Origin: Chamaecrista fasciculata
Taxonomy: Eukaryota > Streptophyta > Magnoliopsida > Fabales > Fabaceae
Reading direction: 5' to 3'
Length of the DNA: 64,000 bases
Assembly (NCBI GenBank): GCA_003254925.1
Contig: QANZ01035069.1
Location: 1,446-65,445, forward strand
Shown here: piece by piece, positions 46,305-57,400 of the stretch
How the letters are laid out: each line of letters starts with the position of its first letter
Numbering within the stretch: position 1 is the first letter of the stretch
Program-made: the position numbers and the translations under genes
The notes under the pieces: generated by a model
Databases searched by the model: none
What the model was told of the DNA's origin: nothing
Seen by the model: the letters and a program-made list of their open reading frames with translations, nothing else

Positions 46305-46776
46305 TGAAGGCGGAAGCGAAAACAATAGTTGTAAAACATGATCTTTAACAAAGATAACTTCAGGAATTAATCACAAATGAATAAGAATAAAAAACCTACC
46401 TTGATCCATTGCTAATCAGCACGAAGGCGGGTTGAATTCTTCCAAAGGTGTTAGATAGTTGTCAAAAACTCTCTCACAAGATGGATATGAGAGTGACATA
46501 ATAGGGTTTCTGCACATTAGTCTGACTTTCCTGACTAACTTCTATATATAACTATCCCACCTTGGGGAACCACAACTCAAAAGATACTTAGTCCAAATAA
46601 TTTTGGCTCATCAACAAGGTTGGACTTTATGGTTTCTACACATTATATTTATGTAGTCCATAAATAATAACAATGAGATCAATTAATTAATTGGACTAAT
46701 TATAAATATTTAATAGCCCATTATTTACAAATAAAATATATAATATGTGAGTCCACTAAATAGAAAATTGCTAACA
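46305..46776 (-). repeat. Solo or orphan Copia-type LTR
   Basis: On the minus strand it begins TGTTAGCAATTTTC and ends GCTTCCGCCTTCA, a typical Copia LTR end, 472 bp. No target duplication and no adjacent retroelement body were found, so either end could be eroded. Confidence 0.55.
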
Positions 46777-47917
46777 GATTTACATATTTCATTTTGATCT
46801 CAAAAGTTCTGCCATTTTTATTCTATGAATTTCGTTCACTCAACTTTTATTTATACTTAGTGATTTGAATATTTGTTTGAAGAAACTTGTGAGTATAATG
46901 TATTATATGATGGTCTCTTTGAAGTTATACATTGACCTACATCTTTATTGGTGCTTTGTGTATCCAAAATTTGCAAAACAATGTCTCTACTTTTTTAGTG
47001 AGTTGTGAAATGTTGTATATAACTTTAATTATTTACTTTAATTAATTTAATATAATTAGAAATTTTTATTAGAATCATAATTATCGAGAAATCTGAGTGA
47101 AAATATTGATATTTTAATTGCACGATTTTCAAATTATTTAATGGTTTGTAATTTTATCTTTAGTGCTGCCACCAAGGACGCTCTCATCTTTCACGAATAG
47201 AGTACTTCTTTAGTCTTTACTTATCTTTAGACATGAATTCATAAAGTAAAAATTCAAGATACTCATAAGTCATAAGATAATAAAGTATATATGATTATTT
47301 TCATTATTCTTAATTATAACCAATAATAAAGGTGAAGAAACAAGTTAAATGAATCATATGGATTTTAAGTTATCATATTTTCTTTTACCTAAAGGTAGGT
47401 AACAATTAACTTTTTTTTTTGGCCGAAAGGTAGGTAAAAATTATTAAAATTTGGAAAGCTATTACAATTAAGTAGTACAGGAAAAAATAATTAAATAAAT
47501 GATCATGTACATGTAAGCCTAAAGAAATATAGAAAAAAAAAGAGCACCTAAATTAATAAAAATGTGACTAATTATATTTAGGCAAAAGTACTTTTAGTAT
47601 CTTCAAACTATGAGGTTAGTTTCAATTGCACTATTAATTTTTTTTTTTTTTGTATCAATTATACCCTCGATGTTTCATATTTGAATAAATTATAACTTCA
47701 ATGTTTTATATTTGAGTTAATTGTACTTCAAAATTGGAGGTATAATTGACTAAAAAATATTAAAGTATATAATTGACTTAAAAATTTTTAGAGATATTGG
47801 TCAACACTCAACAACATGCAGTGTGAAACAGAGACCCGGGGAAAGCCTATCCCATTTATTTGTTATTAATACTGTGACCTCAACCAAGCTACCTCTTTAC
47901 TCAGTTTATTTTTCATA
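46777..47917. other. AT-rich spacer with an eroded Mutator-like arm
   Basis: At 47581 a terminus GGCAAAAGTACTTTTAG begins an arm like that of 58362-58732, but its right end near 47790 is eroded. No gene is recognised. Confidence 0.4.
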
Positions 47918-48177
47918 TTGGTGACCAGGGACGGAGCTAGGGGCCGGTGGGGGCCATGACCCCCTCAAAATTTTACTAGTATATTTATTTATTGTGTATA
48001 TAACATTATGTACATCAACTTTAGCTTAGTGGTGAGAAGAGTGGCCCCCCTTCCATGGAAAGGGTCCGAGTCTTTTAATCTCCACTTTTTTTTTTCTTAT
48101 TTCCTTTTAGTTAAAATAACCTTTTGTCCCCTCATATGTTTATTGCTTTTCAATTTGATCCCTCTTATTTTATTTCT

Positions 48178-49317
48178 GGCCAAAGTCCTATTTTGGTCCC
48201 CCAGTTATGCTCAGTGTTCCAAATTGGTCCCCTAGTTATTTTTCGTTTCATATTGGTCCCGCAGTTATGCAAAACTTGGCAAAGTTGGTCCTCTAACAGT
48301 TTTCATTCATTTTTTCGTTAAAAAAAAAAGACAAAATTGTTTTTTAAATCCTAAAAGTTTAAATTTTTTGCATCAAGGACCTTTTTCTCTATAATAGAAC
48401 CAAAATGTAAGAAAGAAAAAACAACTTGGGGGATTTAGTTTATTTCACCCAATCTTTCTATCTCTCTTTCTCTTTCACACCATCTTTCTTCTCGGCGATT
48501 CCTTATTCAGAAACCCCCAACAATTCACATTCCCAGAAATCCCTCTTTCAAACCTAAATCGTATGAAGCTTCTTCTAACACCGAATCTCATAAACCAAAA
48601 TTAAAACCCTATCATCTATCTCCATCTTTTGTTTCTGTCCCCAAAACCCTATCATCTCTCTCCCACCATCCTCGCTTCTCCTCCGAAAACCATCGCCGCT
48701 GCACCTTCACAGTTCGTGCCAAGTCCGAAAACGGAGCCGATGTTGCTAACCGTTACGACTTCAACCTTTTCACCATCGGTGCCAGTAGCGGCGGCGTACG
48801 CGCCTCTCGCTTTGCGGCTAATTTCGACGATTCAGTCACCATCTGCGAGCTTCCTTTCTCCACCATTTCGTCCGACACCACCGGAGGAGTCGGTGGAACG
48901 TGAGAAGGAAGGTAGAATTGGTCCTTCAGAATGGTAATTTAGAGAATAAGGAAGAGGAAGAAAAAGAAGGGAAAAGCTTGGATTTGTCGGCAATGGCAGA
49001 ATTGTCTTCAGGGAAGAAGAGTAGGAGAGAGATATATAGAAAGATTGTGTAAAATAAAATAAAACCCCAATTTATTTTTTCTTTCTTACATTTTGGTTCT
49101 ATTATAGAGAAAAAGGTCCTTAATGTAAAAATTAAAACTTTTAGAAGTTAAAAATCAATTTTGTCAATTTTTTTAACGGAGAAATGGATGGAAAACGTTA
49201 GAGGGATCAACTTTGCCAAGTTTTGCATAACTGAGGGACCAATATGGAACGGAAAATAACTGGGGGACCAATTTGGAACACTGAGCATAACTGGGTGACC
49301 AAAATAGAACTTTGGCC
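48178..49317. mobile_element. Pack-MULE carrying a glutathione reductase fragment
   Basis: Perfect 9-bp target duplication TTTATTTCT (48169-48177 and 49318-49326). Starts GGCCAAAGTCCTATTTTGG and ends AGAACTTTGGCC. Inverted arms of about 230-250 bp contain TTGGTCCCC-type units. The GC-rich centre (about 48440-49040) is unlike the AT-rich surroundings and holds the captured exon 48640-48900, plus a second unidentified piece after it (about 48905-49030). Confidence 0.9.
48640..48900 (+). pseudogene. Captured 5' coding fragment of chloroplast-type glutathione reductase
   Basis: 87 codons remain open. After a transit-peptide-like part (LSHHPRFSS, then [12 protein letters not shown]) the frame enters the FAD-binding fold: [20 protein letters not shown], then [13 protein letters not shown], ending TGGVGGT. 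In the enzyme this is followed by the redox CVxxxC motif, which is missing because the capture ends here with TGA. The normal GAGSGG of the dinucleotide loop is GASSGG. No reductase activity is possible. The parent is probably the organellar isoform, given the N-terminal extension. It lies inside the Pack-MULE. Confidence 0.88.
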
Positions 49318-49429
49318 TTTATTTCTTTTACATGTTTAATTTACTTCAAACCTCCTCTCATTTTATTTTTTTTTTCCTACTTCACTTATTTTATTCTAGC
49401 TAAAATCACATTTTGGTCCAACACATTTA

Positions 49430-49850
49430 TTTTGATCCTCTTTATTTTAAAATTTTCAAATTAGTCATAAATATTGACAAAATATTTCATTTTGGCCCAA
49501 AACTATTGAATTTCGCCATATTTCTCTTGTCTCTCATTTCAAGTTTAAAGAACTTGTTAAGTAAATTGTAACTCTGAATTTGTCTTACTCGAACTTGAAA
49601 TGAAAGAGATATAATTAATTTTGCGTGTTTGACCGTAGACCGAGCGGTCTACTTTCGGGACTAATTTAACCTTCTTTGTTAATAACCCCCAATTGGATAA
49701 AGAAATTGCTATTTGAAAACAATATGACATAACTCTGTACTCGTCACATTCAACTTGAAACAAGATAAATATAACCATATTTAATATTTTGAGATCAAAA
49801 TAAAACATTTTGTCAATATTTAGGATCAAAATGACCTTTTGAACCAAATT
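49430..49850. repeat. Tandem-module fold-back inside the hAT element
   Basis: Left part 'CAAATTAGTCATAAATATTGACAAAA' and right part 'TTTTGTCAATATTTAGGATC' are mirrored. Between them lie 'TTTCTCTTG...TTTCAAGTTTAAAG' and minus-orientation modules ('GTTATGTCATATTG' type), as in 17437-18274. Confidence 0.5.
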
Positions 49851-50085
49851 TTACTACAAAAATAGTTATAATAATATATTATTTAAATATGTATAAATTA
49901 ATTATAAATTAAAATTTTATTTTATATAATATAATATTAATTTTTTTTATTTTATATAAATATTTTATTTGGCCCCCTATGATCAAATGCTGGCTCCGTC
50001 CCTTGTTGGTGACATTTTGTAAGTGTAGCTCCTATTAAAATGTATAACCTGGCACCCTTCTGCCACAACTGTACTTAGTTTTAAT

Positions 50086-50810
50086 CAAGGTTATTAAAAC
50101 CGGGCTGGACCGGTCGGTCCGATCGATTGGACCGCGAATCGGTCCCCAGTCCAGTCCGAGTTAGCCTAAAAACTGCATGGTAGATGAAGAAGAGATTTGA
50201 GGTGGAGGATGAGAGAGACGAAAGAGAAAGAATGGTAGATGTAGTATTGCGGCCAAGAAAGAGAGAATTGGAAAAGCTTATTGATTTTTTCATTCTAGGG
50301 TTTTTAACTTTTCGTTGCTCAAGATAGAAATGAAGTAAAAGTAATTGGCTTCTCACCTACTTTTTGAATTAAGCTAGAATTCGGCCAACTTTTTTGTTTT
50401 TTTCATTGATGAGATAATTAATGATTTGTCTCTATTTCTTTAAATAGAGATTCAATTTTTTTTTATATATATAACAAATAGGAATTTTGTTAAATTATTA
50501 GTATGAAGAGTTGAGAAGTAAATTAATAAGAAATTAATGTGTATTGGTTTAATTTTTTTTGAAGTAGGTGCTTCTTGTTATTGTAATTTTTAAACAGAAA
50601 AATATTTATAATTTTAAAAATATGTTGTTGATATATTTTTATAATCATATTAATATATTTAAATAACAATAAAATATATAATTGTATTTAGTTTTTTTTT
50701 TAATTTATTTATTTGTCACTGGTCGACCCAGGTTGAACCCCGGTTGAACCATTAAACCTTGAATCACTACCTCTACCGGTTCAATGTCCGGTCCGATTTT
50801 TATAACCTTG
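50086..50810. mobile_element. hAT-type element rich in CCGGT words
   Basis: Ends CAAGGTTATTAAAACCGG and CGATTTTTATAACCTTG. Target duplication with one mismatch: GTTTTAAT (50078-50085) against ATTTTAAT (50811-50818). The body near both ends is made of degenerate CCGGTCGGTCCGA words, and the centre is AT-rich. No transposase. Confidence 0.78.
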
Positions 50811-50818
50811 ATTTTAAT

Positions 50819-51330
50819 GCTATTTTTCCTTGCATTTATTGAAGGATATTTGAACTTTAGTTAAGACTACTTGAAAGGGCAATGGAAGTTGAGTTAAATT
50901 TGCATGATATTCAAGTGTTTCATTGATACATTTCATGCATTATTTATGATTTTATTTGTTGATTTTCGAGTTAAGTTGTGAGGAGTCACAATTATATAAA
51001 TTGTTAAGAAAAAATTCATACGAACGCACCGGTCTTATTCTAATTTTATTTTATTTTATTGTCAGAATTATTTTACTAGCAACAGCTACACAATCGGCGA
51101 AAAGAGAAATTGAATTATTTGAATGCAATTTGAATATGAAAACATGTTTAGTTGAGCTAAAGGACAAATTTAAATTAGAGGATTCCAGTCTCAATTCCCA
51201 ATTTTGTTAAGAGAAATTGAAACACACGTGGGAAGGATTTTACTTTGGCGACGTCTTCAAAGCACCGACCATTCCAATAATGGTTCAGAATGATTGAAGT
51301 TAAATAAAACTTGAATCCAACAATAAACTA
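50819..51330. other. Spacer without recognisable genes
   Basis: The 84-codon frame at 50956-51210 has no family features I recognise and AT-biased composition like its surroundings; I do not call it. Confidence 0.4.
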
Positions 51331-51606
51331 CTACCTCCGTTCTAATATATATCTGATGTTTAAGGTAAATGCATATAGATTAAGGAAATAATTAGTTCAC
51401 TTAAAATAAGAAAAAAAAAGATAAAAAGACTAAACTATCCCTATTAAATTACTTAGGAAATGTTTATTTATTTATGACTTTACTATATATAATAGGGATA
51501 GAATGATAAAAATATAATTAATGTTCTCTTGAATTTATAAAATATTAGATATTTTGGAAAAAAAATGTTCTCCAAAACATAAAGAAAAATATAGAATCGG
51601 AGGGAG
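51331..51606. mobile_element. Stowaway-type MITE
   Basis: CTACCTCCGTTC at the left and GAATCGGAGGGAG at the right are inverted, flanked by TA on both sides (51329-51330, 51607-51608), the Tc1/Mariner target. 276 bp, non-coding. It shares internal blocks, in reverse orientation, with 52957-53241. Confidence 0.82.
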
Positions 51607-51608
51607 TA

Positions 51609-52956
51609 GTGAATTTGAAATGATTATAAGATTTTAAATTATTTTAAAATTTAAAAATATGACACGGGATCTCTTGTTAGGTTTCTGGATTAGTTGAGAC
51701 TTGAGAGTTATTAAAACTATTTGACCTTTGTTTTATTAAACTGAATATATATATATATATATATCCACTATATCTCCAAAAAGATACACACAACTTTATA
51801 ATATTCTCAATTTTTTTTCAAAATTTTTTACTCACTTAAACATAAAAGTGGTACTACAAGATCATCTCATTCCAGCCATGGAACAACTCTCGCTTTCATC
51901 AAAATATTAAAAAAAGTATAAAATTGTTTGTCTAGGATTAATCTAAGTCTAGTCAAGGTCTCTATTTTATTTCATGTTTTGGTCTAATCCAAGTTCTCTA
52001 TACTCTAATGTTCCTTGATTTTGTTTTGGTCATCTAATGTTCCTTGATACTCAATGGGCTTTTGAATCCTGCTAGTAATATTCGCTTATGATATTTATAG
52101 ACTTGGGCCTTTGGCCTTATTATTCACCAAAAATGTTCATCAATTAAAAACTCCTTAATGAAGCTTGAATCCGCCGTGACAACTCAAAAATGAAAATTCA
52201 GAATGTTCATACCCAAAAAAATAATATTAGGAATCATATTTTTATGTACCAACAGTTAAAATGTTCTTCTTCTTTTTTTTCAATACCTGAGATGGTAATA
52301 GGAGTTATGGATGATTGTTTTTAAATTTGGATATCAGCAAGTATTAAATCTTCATGTCTAGATCAACACTCAAAGAAACTTTAAAATTTTTTATTAATAT
52401 AAAACTTATTTCATAAATTTTTTGCATATATACCAAAAACTAAAAATAATAAATAATAAATATGAACATATTAATCGATTATTTGAATATGTATGAAATA
52501 TGTAATACTTTATCCTCAAATAATTAATAAGACTATGCATTTCGAATGCAAAACCAAATCTTGACACATAAAAAAATTTAAAGTGTTTATTAAGTACGAA
52601 TATTCTGATCATCCCTAATAAAAATGTTGATACCCATTGCCACGAATTTGGATCTTAGGTTTGTGTTTTGGGAGGATCCTCCTCCTTCTTGATTTGAGGC
52701 TTGGTTTGGATGATGATTATAGTCAGTATTTGTTGGATTTGATCGTTTGAATCATTGTGGAAACTAGTTTTTACTAAATTGTTTATATCCATGTGAGGTA
52801 ATTGAAAAATTAGTGGTTAAAAGTAATTTATCAAACCAAGACAAATATTGATTTTTGGTGGTGCATTTGAACGATTTGAAAGCCCATTCCTTACTTTCCC
52901 CACTATTATATGAAATTAAAAGGAAGAAAAACAAGAAATAAGATATTTGAATGATA
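51609..52956. other. AT-rich spacer
   Basis: No gene or terminal-repeat element recognised. A TA run lies at 51746-51763. Confidence 0.4.
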
Positions 52957-53241
52957 CTCCCTCCGATTCTGAATATCTGTTTTCTTAGAGAACTTTTCTT
53001 ATTCCAAAATATCTTATGTTTTACAAATTCAAGAGAACATTAATTATTTGTTTACCATTCTATTCCTATTAAATATAGTAGAGTTATAAATGAATAAGCA
53101 TTTTTCAAGTATTTCTATTATTTTCAATAGGGATAGTTTGGTCTTTTTATCTCATTTTTTCTCTTCATTTTAGGTGAGCTAATCATTTCCTTGATCTGCG
53201 TATATTTACCTTAAACATCAGATATATAGAACCAAAAAGAG
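52957..53241. mobile_element. Stowaway-type MITE, opposite orientation
   Basis: CTCCCTCCGATTCTG at the left end and a degenerate CAAAAAGAG at the right, flanked by TA (52955-52956, 53242-53243). Its interior (TTCAAGAGAACATTAATTA, TTTTTATCTC) is the complement of 51331-51606. Confidence 0.78.
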
Positions 53242-53824
53242 TAATAATTAAGTTAAGATTAAAGATTTGATGAAAGAGTTATGGTGAGGAAAAGGTCTGA
53301 AAGAAGGAAACCATAGAGAACCATAATATGAATGAGTTAGTAATTAAGGTGACAGATTTTTATAAGATTAAAAAATAACCTAACATAAAAATTCTTTAAT
53401 TTTTTTCAAAATATTTGAATTTTTTTATTTTGATAAACTTTGGTTTTCCGCTAGCTAGCACCAATTCTTCGATATATTTTTGGTTGGAAGTATCCTTGAT
53501 CCCATTAATAACGAGTGGGACCAAATAAGTCAATTGGGTTAGTTGCTTAACCATACCACATAGTTTTAGCAACAACAAAAACCACAAAACAGATAACAGC
53601 GACATAACTTCTTTTACTGAATATAATATACTAGAGGCTTTGCATACCTTAACGGGCACGCAAATATGTATGTAAAATAAATGAGGGACTAAATCGTTAA
53701 CTCAGTAAAAAAGAAATGATCAAATAATAATTTTTCTCTTATTATTAATTTTGTACTATAATTTTAAAATGTGGACGACCAGAAAAGAGTGGAGCCATAT
53801 AATATAAGATATATTGATTTGGTT

Positions 53825-53925
53825 AACTATATATCCATTTCTCACAACCTATATTTGCCAGAAAATCAGCACAAGCATTAGCTTCGCGCCATATGCTCTA
53901 GCTATCGGAGAATTGGCTGGTGCTA
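53825..53925 (-). pseudogene. Fragment of a LINE-type RNase H domain
   Basis: The minus strand reads IWREANACADFLANIGCEKW. The REANACADxLA block is typical of the RNase H-like tail of plant LINE or LINE-derived proteins (RVT_3). A stop precedes it and no further domain is nearby. Confidence 0.55.
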
Positions 53926-54481
53926 ACAAATTTGTGGTGACCAATAACCATATAATTTATGGTCAAATTGAATATTTTCTTTTTACTTCACACCAAAAAA
54001 AGAATTTTTTATAGATAAAATTATAATATTTTTCAATTCATCAAAGCCAGGTTATATATTTCCTTAACAATTTTTCCAACCAATATAGAAATGTAATATC
54101 GCAGGAAGCAAGAACAATAATTATTCTAACCAATTATGAATGACCAAAACAAGAAGATCAAGGTTAAATGAATGCAATAAATGTATAATTTAATTATTTA
54201 ATTAGAGAAATTGGAATGCGTACTTAATTAGATACCATAAATTCGTGGATACTCTACACATACAATTTACGCGTAGAATACACAAAACAACAGTCAAATT
54301 CCCTAATAATAATTTCCCTTCATCACTAGACTAATATATACACAGCTTTATATAAATGTCTCAAGATTTTTAAGATCTCCAATGTTGTGGATACATATAA
54401 ATTAAAGCTCCGAAGCCAAAAGTGTATATATATATATATGTTGCATGTATATGATTCATTCATATATATGATTCATATATA

Positions 54482-57400
54482 ATGGGTAAGAGAACAATAG
54501 TTGAGTTTATTTTGCTATTGATAAACTTTATCTTCACATTATGGGGATTAAGCACATTGGGTTATGGATTATATTGCTTAGTAAAGTGGATTCGTGATCC
54601 TGTAGCGGCGGTTTCTGTGGGCAACCACGACGAAATCAACAGTGTTCGTCGCCTTTTGCTTGCTCTTCATCATTCATCTTCTGATTCGTTTTCTGATTCT
54701 CTTCCCAAGGCTTGGTAATTAAGTCAGTTACTCAGTTTGTTCTTTCAACTAATTCAACTTATATGATGTTTTCTATATAAGGGATGCGATTGGATTTAAA
54801 TTGAATCTCCCTTTTTATATATATATATATTGTGGATACTTGTAACTTTGGGATATTTCTTTAGAGATTTAAACAAATGAGTGATGTTTAGGGTTTGGGG
54901 TTGGGAATTTGTCTAGAGATGATACTTTTTGATCATATAAAAATTGATAGTTAGTTGTTGGCCCAGTTGATAAGAGTCAACTCATAACCAATAAGGTCGT
55001 GATATCGAATTCCGTTGTCGATCTGAAGGTCTTGTTGGTAAGCAATTTGTAAGTACTTCTGTAAGTGCTCATAGAGCCTTGAGACATGTCATAACCTTGG
55101 TGAGCCCTAGGCCCAACTCACTTAAATTTTATGTAACCCAAAAAAAATTGATAGTGATTAGTCAATTTTTAAATCAAGTCTAAAAAACTCTCCCAAGAAA
55201 ATCAATTTTTACTTTTGTTATAATTAAGACATTATGGTTAGAATAGTGATTAGTCTTGATTTAGACCATAAAATTGATAGATAAAAGATAGTTTTTGATC
55301 ATATAAATTTTTTTTTCCTTGGGTCATTTTTTATTATGGGCTTATATATGAAATACATATGAGACAAACATTATTTGAAGTACCAAAGGCCAAAACAAAC
55401 ATAACTTAAAAAATCTTACCAAATTTATTAAGCTTAATAAGTCCCAAAGCATTGTTATCAACTGGAGCTCTGTTAGAGTTTTGGAGAATTTCTTAAGCAC
55501 CACAGCTTGCATTGAGGGGTGTCACTATTTCAAAACATCTTCCCTTGTTTGGAAAGTTGAGAATTGAAGAGAAAGATAATGAGAGATTAACTTTCAATCT
55601 TTCATTATTATCTTCTTTAAAAAATTTCATATGTCTTAAATTAGAGTATTTTGGTGGAGATATTAACATCCAAACAAGAGGAAAGCACATGGAAGGTTAA
55701 CCTTCCCATTCCCTCTAATCTCACCCCCTCTCTTACTCTTCTAATTGTCAAATATACTCTGAGAGTGTTAATATTGTGTGAAAATTTACATTTTGAGAAT
55801 CAAAATGTATCTTTAAATTTTAGCTTTGAAAAGTAAATTTTAATTCATGCTTTGTTGTGATTGAGATGAAAATTTTTATGTATTTGGTCTGATTTGAATG
55901 TGTCTTGTCTTAAGGATTTGTTAGATGTTCCTTTGTGAATATTGCTCATAGGATTGCCTCTCTAGTTCTTCTTTATTCTAGAGTGGAGTGTAGACTTTTA
56001 ATATAATCTAGTTAATTTGTTGTGTCCTAATGTATAATTTGTAAACTTCACTAAAGTTATATATCTACTTCAACTTTAATTCGACGAAAGAAAGAAGTTT
56101 AAGGTACCCCATTTTAGAGGGGAAACTATTTTCCAAACAAAGAGAAGAGTTTTGAAACTTAACTTTAATTTCTCTTTTTCTCCATTTGCTCCAACTATCC
56201 AAACAAGCCTTTAGGCTATATTTGGGTTGGTGATTAGGAGAAGGGAGGGAGGGGGGAAACTTAGATCTCTTCTACTTGTTTGGAAAGTTAAAAATTGAAA
56301 GAAAAGATCACAAGAGAGATTAGTTTTTAATCCCTTATTCTCCTCTTCCTTCATAAATTCTAAATATCTTAAATTAAAATATTTTGGAAGAAGAGTTGTG
56401 TTACAAATAAAAGAGAAATCGAGAGAATAAAAAGAGATTAATCTCTCATTTTCATCCCTCTCCTCCCAGTCCCTTCAATTATACAAACAAGTTAGCTCAA
56501 TCAAAAAATTTCTAGTATCATTGAATACTTAATTAATCTGTTTTACACACAGAAACACATTGTTACGTTCCATATTTGAATATATATATGTGATCGATTA
56601 TATTGTTTGGCAGGTTTATCTACTTTGTAATTGGAGTAGGTGTAATCCTCTTTATCATCTCATGTTTTGGATACATTGGAACATCATCAAGGAGTTCTTG
56701 TTGTCTACTCACTGTATCCTTCATTGTCAATCTCTCTTTTTGTATTAATACTAATTTAATATATAGCTTCTAATATTGCTACATTCTATTAATTATGAGA
56801 CATTGATCAAAATCACACCAACTTTAATTCAATTGACAGAAATTTCATTTGAAACTGCTTAAAACTTTGTTTATCACATATACAGAAAATCTTTCAAGTT
56901 ATAAAATTGATAAAAGAAAAAGACTCTTTAAATTGTAAATCATTTTTTATAAAATATTATTTTATTAAGTCTTATTACAAAAATTAAGTTTAGTTCTTAT
57001 TCATTGGTTGTTGTTGCTCTTGGTGTTTAGAATTAAAATGAGGTATTATTGAGTTGAATATTAATTAGTTAAAAAATTAAAATATATATTATTTTAAATA
57101 AAAAATTTAACATAAAATATTTTATACATGAAAAAAGTTTTTAAAAATATCTTGTATCATTTCTCATAATTTAAGACGATCTTCCAAAAAAAAATAGAAA
57201 TTTTATGCAATTAAAAAAAATGTCACCTTTTGGATTATAAATTTGATTTTATATTAACGAAATATATATAACTAAGTGCATATAATTTTTTCCCTTCTTT
57301 CTCATTATTTTCTGTTCATATATAATCTTGCTTTCAAGTGTTTTGTCAAAATCCTTAAGGTGATGTAGTATTTCATTTTCTTGGCTGCACTCTTTCTTGT

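Larger units (their letters stand above)
47926..50005. mobile_element. hAT-type element containing a Pack-MULE
   Basis: Perfect 8-bp target duplication TTGGTGAC (47918-47925, 50006-50013). Ends CAGGGACGGAGCTAGG and CTGGCTCCGTCCCTTG. Inside the left end are GGGGCCATGACCCCC and a tRNA-like piece (A-box-like TTAGCTTAGTGGTGA at 48022 and B-box-like GGGTCCGAGTC at 48061), shared in part with 62628-63113. It is interrupted by the Pack-MULE 48178-49317 and by a tandem-module fold-back (about 49430-49850). No transposase. Confidence 0.88.

Noticed and set aside
50956-51210. Plus-strand frame of 84 codons
   Set aside because: Composition follows the AT-rich surroundings and no motif or splice context supports it.
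53396-53659. Minus-strand frame of 87 codons with a hydrophobic stretch
   Set aside because: The hydrophobic part could suggest a signal peptide, but no family motif, splice partner or conserved neighbour is visible, and a LINE fragment lies close by. Too weak to call a gene.
54952-55142. Possible tRNA gene in the tetraspanin intron
   Set aside because: Same reasoning: B box and A-rich tail with a 13-bp target duplication indicate a SINE rather than a tRNA.
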